Part shown: piece after piece, positions 1 through 8,061 of the stretch
How the letters are laid out: each line of letters begins with the position of its first letter
Numbering within the stretch: position 1 is the first letter of the stretch
Assembly: GCA_000648925.1 (NCBI GenBank)
Contig: JFHF01000045.1
Location: 1-64,000, forward strand
Reading direction: 5' to 3'
DNA from: Caballeronia jiangsuensis
GTDB lineage: Bacteria > Pseudomonadota > Gammaproteobacteria > Burkholderiales > Burkholderiaceae
DNA length: 64,000 bases
The notes under the pieces: model-generated
Told to the model about the DNA's origin: nothing
Databases searched by the model: none
What the model saw: only the letters and a program-made list of their open reading frames with translations
Made by a program: the position numbers and the translations under genes

Positions 1-486
1 AGTGAGCGGGAAACAGCGCGTTTGATCGAGCAGAGGGAAATCGCCCTTGAAGTCCATCTGCCACAGCTCGTTGGGCTCGCCGCGCTCGAAGCGCTGCCAG
101 GCGGTGGCATCGGCCGAGGCCTTCTGGCCGATGCGCCCGTGGCGATGCAGGATCGAATTGACCGTGCTGGGTGCCAGCTCGGCCAGCCCCATATCGACGA
201 GGCGTCGGCTGAGCTTACGCGCGCCCCAGGCCGGGTGGGCATCGCGCAGTTGCAGCACCTGCTGCTCGAGCTCCGGCGCACTGATGCGCGGGCTGGTGAG
301 CGGGCGACGGGAGAGATCGGCAAGCGCCTGATCGCCGCCCAATTCATAACGTTTAAGTATTTTGTATCCCGTCTGCCGGCTGATGCCGAAACGCCGGCAC
401 AGCTCAGTGAACGGGATCTCGCGTTTGAGCGCAAGGCTCACGAAATCAAGGCGAAGTTGCATGATGTTTTGGGGATTCCACGGCAT
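1..486 (-). CDS. IS481-family transposase, N-terminal part (runs off window)
   Basis: Reading the complement from an ATG at 486 gives 162 open codons that continue past the left edge. The protein starts MPWNPQNIMQLRLDF, followed by a helix-turn-helix region (KREIPFTELCRRFGISRQTG, residues about 22-41), a PAWGARKLSRRL segment, and the start of the DDE core at the LWQMDFKGDF segment, whose first Asp is the expected catalytic residue. This order is typical of IS481-type transposases. The protein should catalyse cut-and-join movement of the element in the cytoplasm. The rest of the catalytic domain (second Asp and Glu) lies outside the window, so intactness cannot be judged. Confidence 0.9.
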   Translation of the reverse strand, partial: MPWNPQNIMQLRLDFVSLALKREIPFTELCRRFGISRQTGYKILKRYELGGDQALADLSRRPLTSPRISAPELEQQVLQLRDAHPAWGARKLSRRLVDMGLAELAPSTVNSILHRHGRIGQKASADATAWQRFERGEPNELWQMDFKGDFPLLDQTRCFPLT

Positions 487-545
487 GGTTGGTCTCGGGC
501 GTTGGATGCCCGAAAGTGTCAACCATGTCCCCGCACACCTGTCAG
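1..545 (-). mobile_element. IS481-type insertion sequence, transposase-proximal end
   Basis: Just upstream of the transposase start, the complement of 517-537 reads TGTGCGGGGACATGGTTGAC plus A. This is the TGT-starting, GGGGACATGGTTGACA-like terminal repeat common in IS481 elements. A related GACATCGCTGACA stretch follows immediately (complement of about 540-552), so the exact tip could be anywhere from about 537 to 567. The other end is outside the window. The element sits just downstream of the RND efflux operon and interrupts no visible gene. Confidence 0.7.
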
Positions 546-584
546 CGATGTCTCCGGTCCATACACAGCAGCAAAGAAAGTGAC

Positions 585-604
585 TGCCGCCCCGCACAGG
601 GGCA
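585..604 (-). terminator. Weak hairpin after the RND operon
   Basis: GCCCC (589-593) pairs with GGGGC (599-603) across a 5-nt loop. On the minus strand the stem is followed by a stretch that includes CACTTTCTTTG. It lies about 55 bp after the stop of the outer-membrane efflux gene and is a modest candidate terminator. Confidence 0.35.
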
Positions 605-657
605 GAGCTAATAGACCACTAAGAAATCGGGATCCAGCGAAAACCCCCTCATCAGTA

Positions 658-2085
658 TCACTGATCTGCGCGCACCCGCCAGTCGCCGCCCAGCGCGACC
701 AGCAAGCCCACCGAGGCGACGGCCCGGCGCGCATCGATCTGCTCGGCGGTGCGCTCGTTGGTGAGCGCAATGGTCTGCGCGGTCACGACATCCAGATAAC
801 TCACGGCGCCGGCATCGAAACGATTCGTCACGAGCTTCAGCGAGAGCGCCGCCGCGTCCGACGCGAGGCGTTGACTGCGTGCTTCGTCCGCGAGTGCGTT
901 CAGCGCGGTGAGGTTGTCCTCGACTTGCTGGAACGAAGTCAGCACGGTTTGCCGGTAATCCGCGACATAGCCGTCATAGCGCGCATGTGCGCTCGCAAGC
1001 GATGCCTTCCGGCGCCCGCCATCGAACAAGGTGCCCGCAAGCTGCGGACCGAGTGACCAGAAGAGACTCGGCGCGGTGAGCCAGGGCGCGAAGAAGCTCG
1101 ACTCCAGACCCGCGCTCGCGCTCAGGATCAGATCGGGAAAGAACGCCGCCCGCGCCTCGCCGATTTGCGCATTCGCGGCGAACACGCGGCGTTCCGCTGC
1201 GGCGATGTCCGGCCGGCGTTCGAGCAATTGCGAAGGCAGCGCCTGCGGAATCTCCGGCAACACGAAGGTTTGCTTGCGCGCGGGTATCGAGAAGGTCGAA
1301 GCCGGTTCGCCGATGAGCGTCGCAATCGCATGTTCGAGCATCGCGCGTTGCGAGGCGGCCTCGGTCGACTGCGTGCGCGTGCTTTCCAGTTGCGCCTGCG
1401 CCTGCGCCACCGCCGATGCATCGATCGCGCCGCTCGCGAGTTGCCGCTTCAGCAGTTGCAGGGCGGCGTCATAAGCGGTGACGGAATCGTCGAGAAGCTG
1501 CTTCTGGGTATCGAGCGAGCGCAGATTGAAGTAGTCCACCGCGAGCTGGCTCGAAAGCGACAGACGCAGCGCCTCGACATCGGCGGCGCTCGCCTCGGCG
1601 CTGGCTTGCGCATCGAGCGCGGCATCGTGGATGCGGCCGAAAAGATCCGGTTCCCACGATGCCGATACGCCTGTCGAATAGTCGGAGATGGTCTGTCCCG
1701 CCAGCGATTTGCCGAGCAGATTCTGCGATGTGCGATAGCGGCTCTGCGCCACGCCGGCTGTCACCGTCGGGAAAAAGCCCGCGCGCTGATAGTCGACCAT
1801 GGCGCGCGCTTCCTGCAACGAAGAGACAGCTTTCTTCAGCGATTGATTCGAGACGTTCACGCGCGCTTCGAGATCATCGAGTTGCGGGTCCTTGAACGCC
1901 ATCCACCAGGGGCCGCGCGGTGTCGAATCGGCGGGCGCGGCAACCGACCATTGCGGCGAGCCCGCGAAATGCGCCGGAACGGCGACCTCCGGTGTCTGAT
2001 ACGGCGGCACGGTCGAGCAAGCGGCGAGCGTCACGCAGACGAGGGCAGCGGCGCAACGGCGCAGCGCGAAAGGGACACGTTTCAT
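658..2085 (-). CDS. NodT-type outer-membrane efflux lipoprotein (RND system)
   Basis: 475-residue outer-membrane channel of a tripartite efflux pump. The start at 2085 was chosen over an in-frame ATG 15 bp upstream because AAGGAGGA lies 5-12 bp before it. The N-terminus is a lipoprotein signal with lipobox LAAC (MKRVPFALRRCAAALVCVTL then AACS). Two repeated OEP (TolC-like) domains follow, with the family segments ERRPDIAAAERRVFAANAQI and LGPQLAGTLFDGGRRKA. It is the last gene of a minus-strand operon, 11 bp after the membrane-fusion gene. It should form the TolC-like tunnel through the outer membrane. The exported substrate is unknown. Confidence 0.95.
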   Translation of the reverse strand: MKRVPFALRRCAAALVCVTLAACSTVPPYQTPEVAVPAHFAGSPQWSVAAPADSTPRGPWWMAFKDPQLDDLEARVNVSNQSLKKAVSSLQEARAMVDYQRAGFFPTVTAGVAQSRYRTSQNLLGKSLAGQTISDYSTGVSASWEPDLFGRIHDAALDAQASAEASAADVEALRLSLSSQLAVDYFNLRSLDTQKQLLDDSVTAYDAALQLLKRQLASGAIDASAVAQAQAQLESTRTQSTEAASQRAMLEHAIATLIGEPASTFSIPARKQTFVLPEIPQALPSQLLERRPDIAAAERRVFAANAQIGEARAAFFPDLILSASAGLESSFFAPWLTAPSLFWSLGPQLAGTLFDGGRRKASLASAHARYDGYVADYRQTVLTSFQQVEDNLTALNALADEARSQRLASDAAALSLKLVTNRFDAGAVSYLDVVTAQTIALTNERTAEQIDARRAVASVGLLVALGGDWRVRADQ

Positions 2086-2096
2086 TCCGTCCTCCT

Positions 2097-3266
2097 TCAC
2101 GATGCGCTCGCGGACTTGGAGATCTTCACCGCTTCGCCGCTCGTGATCGCGTCGCCGGGGTTGTCGATCACTTTATCGGACGACTGCACACCGGTCATGA
2201 TCTCGACATGCGTGCCGAAATCGCGGCCGAGCGTCACGGTCTTGAGACTGATCCTGTTCGATGCATCCACGGTCGCCACCGTCACGCCGTTCGGCCGGAA
2301 GAGCAGGGCGCTCACGGGGAGATCCAGTTTCGGCGTCTGACTGACGAGTTCGAGATGCGCCTGCGCGTACGCGCCCGGCAACAGCGCGCCATCGGAGTTC
2401 GCCACGTCCAGCTCGACGCGCAAGGTGCGGGTCACCGGGTCCATCGCGCCGGCGTTGCGCGCGACCGTCGCGGGGAAGCGTCGTCCGGGATATTGCTGCG
2501 CGGTGAGATAGGCCTGGGTCGTCGAGGTCACGTAAGGCGCATCGCCTTGCGGCACATCGATGAATACGCGCAAGGTATCGCTCTGCACCACATGGAAGAG
2601 TTCGCCTGTGGTGCCACCGAGGTCGGGTGTGCCGCCCGCCGTGACGAGCGCGCCGACATCGACACGGCGCGCGCTGACCACGCCATCGAACGGCGCGAGC
2701 ACCTTTTCGTAGGACGCGAGTTCCGTGAGGCGGCGCACGTTGGCCTGCGCGGATGACAACATGGCCTGCTTCGCGAGCATATCGCCGGATTTCGTATCGG
2801 CATCCTGTTGCGACACCGACTGCGTCTTCAGCATGTCCTGCCAGCGTGCGGCCGTGTCCCTCGCATAGACGTAGTTCGCTCGCGCGGTGGCTTCGTCGGC
2901 GCGTGCCTGCTGCAATTGCGCATCGACCTCGGGTGTCTGGATCACCGCGAGCAACTGCCCTTGCTTCACGTGCGCGCCGATGTCGGCATACCAGTGCTGA
3001 ACATAGCCGCTGGTGCGCGCATACACAGATGCGTCCGAGAACGCCGACACGGCGCCCGGCAACAACAGTTCCTGCGTGGCCGGCGCCTGACGCGGCGCGA
3101 TGACCGATACGTTCATCACGCTCTGGACATCGGCCTGCGTGGCCAGCACGCTCTGTGCGTGCAGGCGCGGAATGATGCCGGCGCCGAGCAGCGCGGCGGC
3201 GATCCCGAGGAGAATTAGCGCCGGGAGAAAGCGCCGCCTGGTCGTGTGTTCGTCTTGCTGGTTCAT
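2097..3266 (-). CDS. RND efflux periplasmic adaptor (membrane fusion protein)
   Basis: 389-residue HlyD/AcrA-type adaptor linking the inner-membrane pump to the outer-membrane channel. The N-terminus has basic residues and one membrane segment (RRRFLPALILLGIAAALLGA, about residues 10-29). A biotinyl-lipoyl half (SGYVQHWYADIGAHVKQGQ), an alpha-helical hairpin (about 110-190) and a barrel follow (VLAPFDGVVSARRVDVGALV). The chosen ATG at 3266 starts 8 bp after the pump stop; the upstream in-frame extension overlaps the pump gene and lacks family features. No strong ribosome site is visible, so translation may be coupled to the pump gene. Confidence 0.93.
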   Translation of the reverse strand: MNQQDEHTTRRRFLPALILLGIAAALLGAGIIPRLHAQSVLATQADVQSVMNVSVIAPRQAPATQELLLPGAVSAFSDASVYARTSGYVQHWYADIGAHVKQGQLLAVIQTPEVDAQLQQARADEATARANYVYARDTAARWQDMLKTQSVSQQDADTKSGDMLAKQAMLSSAQANVRRLTELASYEKVLAPFDGVVSARRVDVGALVTAGGTPDLGGTTGELFHVVQSDTLRVFIDVPQGDAPYVTSTTQAYLTAQQYPGRRFPATVARNAGAMDPVTRTLRVELDVANSDGALLPGAYAQAHLELVSQTPKLDLPVSALLFRPNGVTVATVDASNRISLKTVTLGRDFGTHVEIMTGVQSSDKVIDNPGDAITSGEAVKISKSASAS

Positions 3267-3274
3267 GATGGTCG

Positions 3275-6200
3275 CTATTGGGCGTCGATGGAAGGTTGTG
3301 CACTCGATGCGCCCCGCGCAGCCTGCCGTCGCGCGAGCCATGCATGCACGACGCCGAACACCACGGGCACGAAAAGGAGCGTGGACACCGTGCCGAGCAT
3401 CAGGCCGCCGATCACCGCGCGTCCGAGCGGCGCGTTCTGTTCGCCGCCATCGCCTAGTCCGAGCGCCATCGGCAGCATGCCGATCAGCATCGCGAGCGCG
3501 GTCATCAGCACCGGGCGAAAGCGTGAGAAGCCCGCTTCGATGGCGGCCTGCACGGGCGGCATGCCATCGCGCAAGAGTTCGCGCGCCGCGTTGATCACGA
3601 GGATGCTGTTCGCCGTCGCGATGCCGATGCAGAGAATCGTCCCGGTGAGCGCCGGCACGCTCAGCGTGGTGCCCGTCGCGAAGAGCATCCACGCGATGCC
3701 CGCAAGCGAAGCAGGCAATCCGCCGATGATGATGAGCGGATCGAGCCACGACTGAAAGTTCACGACCATCAGCAGATACACGAGCGCGATCGCGAAGACG
3801 AGTCCGATGCCGAGGCCGCTGAACGACTGCGTCATCGACTGGACCTGCCCGCGCATGACGATGGTCGAGCCGCCCGGCAGATGCGCGCGGCTCTGCGCGA
3901 TCAGGCGCGACACGTCCGCGGCGACGCCGCCGAGATCGCGACCCTGCACCGATGCGTAGATATCGATGACGGGCTGCACGTTGTAATGCGACACCACCGC
4001 TTGCTGCGAGCCGCGCTGCATGCTGCCGAGCGATGCCAGAATGCTCTGCGGCGCGCTCGATGCCGCGTGCTGGGTGAGCGGCAGATTGGCGAGCGTCTGC
4101 AACGAGTGGATATCGTACTGAGGCACCTGCGCCATGAGCGGATAACTCACGCCGTTCTTCGGATCGAGCCAGAAATTCGGCGTGGTCTGCGAACTGCCCG
4201 AGAGCGAGATCAGCATGTCCTGCGCGATCTGCTTCTGCGTGAGGCCGGCGAGCATCGCCTTGGTGCGATCGACGCGGATGTTGATCGCCGGGGCATCGTC
4301 GGGCTGCTGGATGCGCGCATCGACGAGGCCGTGCACGCCGCGCATCCTGGCGAGCAGATCGTTGGCCACGGCGCGATTGGCGACCAGATTCCTGCCGACG
4401 ATCTGTATGTCGATCGGCGCTGGCTGGCCGAAGTTGAGAATCTGGCTCGTGATGTCGGCGGGCAGGAAAGAGAACGTCGTGCCGGGGAACGAAGCGGCCA
4501 GCACGCCGCGCAGCTTCGCGACGTAGGATGCGGTCGGCGCATGACCGGGCTCGAGGGCGATCATGATGTCGGCATCCTCCGAACCGATAGGCGCCGACGA
4601 CGAATACGTGAGGTTGATGCCGCTCACCGGCAGGCCGATGTTATCGAGCAGCGACGCCTCTTCGGACTTCGGTATCACGGTGCGGATTTTCGCTTCCACC
4701 TGATCGGCGAGCCGCGCGGTCTCTTCGATGCGCGTGCCCGTCGGCGCGCGCATGTGCAGGCGAATCTCGCCGGTATCGACACTCGGAAAGAAGTCGCGTC
4801 CCGCAAACGGAATCAGCGCCATCGAAGCGGCGCAGAAGAGCGCGAAGACCAGGATGACCGTGCGCGGCCGGCCCGTGTTGTTCGCGAGCGCGGCCTTGTA
4901 TCGCAGACGCAGGCGCTCGAAGCGATGTTCGAATGCCGCTTGCCCGCGCGAGAGAAACGCAAATCGCCCGGCCGGCGCCTGCTTCGAGCGTGCCTTGAGC
5001 AGGTACATGGCGAGCGTCGGAATCAGCGTGCGCGAGAAGAAGTACGACGCGCACATCGCGAACACGACCGCTTCGGCCATCGGCACGAAGAGATAGCGCG
5101 CCACGCCCGACAGCATGAACATCGGCGCGAACACGATGCAGATGGAAAGCGTCGAAACGAACGTGGGTACGGCGATTTCGCCGGAGCCGTTGAGAATGGC
5201 ATCCGCGAGCGGCGCGCCGTTCTCCAGATGATGCGTGATGTTTTCGATCGCGACGGTCGCATCGTCCACCAGAATGCCGACGGCAAGCGCGAGACCGCCG
5301 AGCGTCATGATGTTGATGGTCTCGCCGAGCGCGGACAGCGCCAGCAGCGAGGTAATGACCGACAGCGGAATCGTCACCGCGATGATGAGCGTCGCGCGCC
5401 AGCTGCCGAGAAAGAGCAGGATCATCATCGCGGTCAGGCACGCGGCGATGAGCGCCTCGCGCACCACGCCGAGGATCGCGGACTTGACGAACACCGACTG
5501 ATCCGCGAGCGGCACGATATGCAGCGCCTTGGGCAAGCCCGCGGAGATCGTGGGCAGCATCGACTTGATCTGCTGGATGATGGTGAGCGTGGACGTGCTG
5601 CCGGTTTTCTCGACCGTCAGCAGCGCGGCGCGCTTGCCGTCGCTGCGCACGATGTTGGTCTGCGGCGCATAGCCGTCGCGCACCTGCGCCACGTCGCGCA
5701 GATAGACCACGCCGCCGTTCACCGCCTCGATGGGCAGATCGTTGAGCGCCGCGACGCTCTCCGTGCTGCCGTTCATCTGGACGTTGTATTCGCGCGTGCC
5801 GATCTTCGCGGTACCGCCCGGCAGGATCAGGTTTTGCACGTTCACCGCGTTGACGATATCGCTCGGCGACAGATTGCGCGCTTGCAGCTTGCGCGGATCG
5901 ATATCGATCATGATCTGGCGAATCTTGCCGCCATAAGGCAATGGCACGGCCGCGCCCTGCACGGTGGCGAGCTGCGTGCGCACGAAGCTGTTGCCGAGGT
6001 CGTACAGCGATTGTTCCGGCAGCGTCGCACTGGTCAGGCCCAGTTGCAGGATGGGCACCGTGGACGCGTTATACGTGATGATATTGGGCGGCAGCGTGCC
6101 GGGCGGCAGCACCCGCAGAATCGACGCCGAGCTGGATGTCGCCTGCGCCACTGCACGATTGATATCCGCGCCGGGGTGAAAGAAGATCTTGATGATCGAC

Positions 6201-6466
6201 ACGCCATTGAGCGATTGCGACTCCACGTGCTCGATATTCTCGATATCCGACGTCAGCGCGCGCTCGTAGTTGGTCGTGATGCGCCGGGCCATGTCCTCGG
6301 CTGAAAAGCCGTTGTAGGACCAGACGATGCTGACCACCGGGATATTGATGTTGGGGAAGATATCGGTCGGCGTGCGCAGGATCGTCAGCGGGCCGATCAT
6401 GAACAGTAGCAGCGCCAGAACGATGAAGGTATAGGGCCGCCGAAGGGCCAGGCGAACGATCCACAC
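3275..6466 (-). CDS. RND efflux pump, inner-membrane permease
   Basis: 1063-residue proton-driven RND transporter, normal length for the AcrB/MdtB superfamily. It has the N-terminal membrane helix (RPYTFIVLALLLFMIGPLT), two large periplasmic loops, and the helix-4 motif GGLALAVGILVDDATVAIEN. Asp401-Asp402 correspond to the AcrB proton-relay pair. A second set of helices follows about residue 860. It is first in a three-gene operon (pump, adaptor, channel), an order in which the channel comes last. The sequence is closer to the single-pump heavy-metal/multidrug HAE-like group than to paired MdtBC, since only one pump gene is present. The substrate cannot be read from sequence. Confidence 0.95.
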   Translation of the reverse strand: MWIVRLALRRPYTFIVLALLLFMIGPLTILRTPTDIFPNINIPVVSIVWSYNGFSAEDMARRITTNYERALTSDIENIEHVESQSLNGVSIIKIFFHPGADINRAVAQATSSSASILRVLPPGTLPPNIITYNASTVPILQLGLTSATLPEQSLYDLGNSFVRTQLATVQGAAVPLPYGGKIRQIMIDIDPRKLQARNLSPSDIVNAVNVQNLILPGGTAKIGTREYNVQMNGSTESVAALNDLPIEAVNGGVVYLRDVAQVRDGYAPQTNIVRSDGKRAALLTVEKTGSTSTLTIIQQIKSMLPTISAGLPKALHIVPLADQSVFVKSAILGVVREALIAACLTAMMILLFLGSWRATLIIAVTIPLSVITSLLALSALGETINIMTLGGLALAVGILVDDATVAIENITHHLENGAPLADAILNGSGEIAVPTFVSTLSICIVFAPMFMLSGVARYLFVPMAEAVVFAMCASYFFSRTLIPTLAMYLLKARSKQAPAGRFAFLSRGQAAFEHRFERLRLRYKAALANNTGRPRTVILVFALFCAASMALIPFAGRDFFPSVDTGEIRLHMRAPTGTRIEETARLADQVEAKIRTVIPKSEEASLLDNIGLPVSGINLTYSSSAPIGSEDADIMIALEPGHAPTASYVAKLRGVLAASFPGTTFSFLPADITSQILNFGQPAPIDIQIVGRNLVANRAVANDLLARMRGVHGLVDARIQQPDDAPAINIRVDRTKAMLAGLTQKQIAQDMLISLSGSSQTTPNFWLDPKNGVSYPLMAQVPQYDIHSLQTLANLPLTQHAASSAPQSILASLGSMQRGSQQAVVSHYNVQPVIDIYASVQGRDLGGVAADVSRLIAQSRAHLPGGSTIVMRGQVQSMTQSFSGLGIGLVFAIALVYLLMVVNFQSWLDPLIIIGGLPASLAGIAWMLFATGTTLSVPALTGTILCIGIATANSILVINAARELLRDGMPPVQAAIEAGFSRFRPVLMTALAMLIGMLPMALGLGDGGEQNAPLGRAVIGGLMLGTVSTLLFVPVVFGVVHAWLARRQAARGASSAQPSIDAQ

Positions 6467-6645
6467 GAGCAGTATCCACGGTTGTTACCCGACGCCAGAA
6501 GGCGCCGGGTCTTGTGATTGCACAACGGGATGGAGTGTGCGGGCCGCCGCCTTACCTGATACTGTCCGTTAAATGACAAGCTTGTAATCTGCGTCGACGT
6601 GTGGCGACATCGTTCGCCCGGAGCCGGGCGTGCACCGGACCGCCT

Positions 6646-6774
6646 TCAGGCAAAGCGTCCGTGTCGTCGCGTCGTCTCGCTAAGTTCGATCCGCTCGAAA
6701 AATCGGCCCATCGACAGGGTTAGCAATGCGCCCAGCGAGACGGCGTAGACGGAGCCAATGATCAGTGTCAGCAT
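6646..6774 (-). CDS. 42-residue single-span membrane peptide
   Basis: The complement reads MLTLIIGSVYAVSLGALLTL, then SMGRFFERIELSETTRRHGR and FA. One hydrophobic helix (about residues 2-21) is followed by a charged cytoplasmic-type tail. GAGGAT lies 8-13 bp before the ATG. A sigma70-like promoter, TTGATC / 17 bp / TTAATA (complement of 6853-6858 and 6830-6835), lies about 55 bp upstream. It sits alone in the 446-bp gap between uppP and the RND operon. I do not recognise a family. The rest of the gap (6467-6645 and 6775-6912) shows no other gene. Confidence 0.5.
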   Translation of the reverse strand: MLTLIIGSVYAVSLGALLTLSMGRFFERIELSETTRRHGRFA

Positions 6775-6829
6775 GAAAATATCCTCGAGAGTGATTCGAT
6801 TGATTGAGGCGCTCGCGAAGCGTTCTTTT

Positions 6830-6858
6830 TATTAAATCGACGTTGCGCCTTCGATCAA
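6830..6858 (-). promoter_or_regulatory. Sigma70-like promoter of the 42-residue peptide
   Basis: On the minus strand TTGATC (6858-6853) and TTAATA (6835-6830) are separated by exactly 17 bp. The surroundings are AT-rich compared with the genome. Transcription would start near 6823, about 50 bp before the peptide start. Confidence 0.45.
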
Positions 6859-6912
6859 ATTGCTACCGAATCCTTAGCAGCGTCTTAGTACGAGAATATC
6901 GGCCAAGGTTCG

Positions 6913-7743
6913 TCAGTCGGCCCAGTTGACCCAGCCGAAGTGCGCCGTCACCAGCACCGCGACGCCGAACGCGATCCGATACCACGCGAACGGCACGAAG
7001 TCATGCGTCGCCACATAGCGCAGCAGCCAGCGCACGCACACCCAAGCGCTCAGGAACGAGAAGATCAATCCGACGGCGAACAAAGGCGCGTCGGTCGCCG
7101 CGAGCAGATGACGTTCCTTGAAGAGGCTGTACGCGCCCGCGCCGATGAGTGTGGGAATCGCGAGAAAGAAGCTGAACTCGGTCGCCGCGTTGCGGCTCAG
7201 TCCAACCAGCATTCCGCCGATGATGGTCGATCCCGAACGGCTGACGCCCGGAACAAGCGCGAGACATTGCAGGAGACCGACCTTGAGCGCATCGAACGGC
7301 GACATGTCGTCGACGGTGAAGACGCGCACCGTGCTCTTGGGGCGGCGCTCGGCCCACAGGATCACCAGCGCGCCGGCGATGAAGGACGTGGCCACGACCG
7401 TCGGGGTGAAGAGATGCGCCTTGACCGCCTTGCCCACGAGAAGACCGATCACCACCGCAGGCAAAAACGCGATCAGCACGTTCAGCACGAAACGCCGCGC
7501 GCGCGCTGAATCGCCGAGTGCGGCGGCGGTGTCCACGAGACGGCGCCAGTAGAACAGGATCACGGCGAAGATGGCGCCCGTCTGGATCGCGATGTCGAAT
7601 ACCTTGGCCTTCTCGCTGGTGAAGTCGAGCAGCGACCCGGCCAGGATCAGATGCCCGGTCGATGAGATCGGCAGGAACTCCGTCAACCCTTCGACGATTC
7701 CCATGATCGCGGCCTTGACGAGTAACAACATATCCATTTGCAT
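6913..7743 (-). CDS. uppP: Undecaprenyl-diphosphatase
   Basis: 276-residue integral membrane enzyme (BacA/UppP family). It dephosphorylates undecaprenyl diphosphate so the lipid carrier can be reused for peptidoglycan and other envelope polymers. The two catalytic boxes are present: EGLTEFLPISSTGHLIL (about residues 18-34) and GVSRSGSTI in the second half. About eight hydrophobic segments match the family fold. The start at 7743 follows GGAGCGG; a second ATG 6 bp downstream is possible. It appears monocistronic. Confidence 0.97.
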   Translation of the reverse strand: MQMDMLLLVKAAIMGIVEGLTEFLPISSTGHLILAGSLLDFTSEKAKVFDIAIQTGAIFAVILFYWRRLVDTAAALGDSARARRFVLNVLIAFLPAVVIGLLVGKAVKAHLFTPTVVATSFIAGALVILWAERRPKSTVRVFTVDDMSPFDALKVGLLQCLALVPGVSRSGSTIIGGMLVGLSRNAATEFSFFLAIPTLIGAGAYSLFKERHLLAATDAPLFAVGLIFSFLSAWVCVRWLLRYVATHDFVPFAWYRIAFGVAVLVTAHFGWVNWAD

Positions 7744-7922
7744 TCCGCTCCGGTTTTTTGGTTGGTATGAGCTCGCTCGGGCTCACGCGTCGAGTCAGGC
7801 GGCACTCTGCCGGGGCTTACTTAGATGTTGCTTAGTGACCTCTGTTTACTTAGCGTAATCTTTCATTTCTGCTGTTTCGCCTTATGTGGCGGGGCATTTC
7901 GGCAAAAGCACGTCCGAAGACG

Positions 7923-7951
7923 TTTACACCTTTGTAAATAAACATTACAAT
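7923..7951 (+). promoter_or_regulatory. Sigma70 promoter of the siderophore receptor
   Basis: TTTACA (7923-7928) and TACAAT (7946-7951) are separated by 17 bp in an AT-rich stretch. This gives a predicted start near 7958, about 100 bp before the receptor gene and just ahead of the Fur box. Confidence 0.65.
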
Positions 7952-7967
7952 CCGTCCCGTCAGTTAT

Positions 7968-7982
7968 TGAGGATGATTCTCA
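7968..7982 (+). promoter_or_regulatory. Fur box
   Basis: TGAGGAT-G-ATTCTCA fits the 7-1-7 Fur consensus TGATAAT-N-ATTATCA as an inverted repeat with one mismatch between its arms. It lies just after the -10 hexamer of the receptor promoter, so iron-bound Fur should block transcription initiation or early elongation. The remaining 7744-7922 between uppP and this site shows no gene. Confidence 0.7.
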
Positions 7983-8061
7983 TTAACTGCGTCTAACGCG
8001 ATTCGTCTCGCGCCCGTCCGCTCCATGCACGTGGGGCTTCATCCTTCTTCACACTGTCACC

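Noticed and set aside
3881..6304. 807-codon plus-strand open frame opposite the RND pump
   Set aside because: It is the antisense shadow of a GC-rich gene: composition is Arg/His/Glu/Asp-rich with no domain pattern and no ribosome site.
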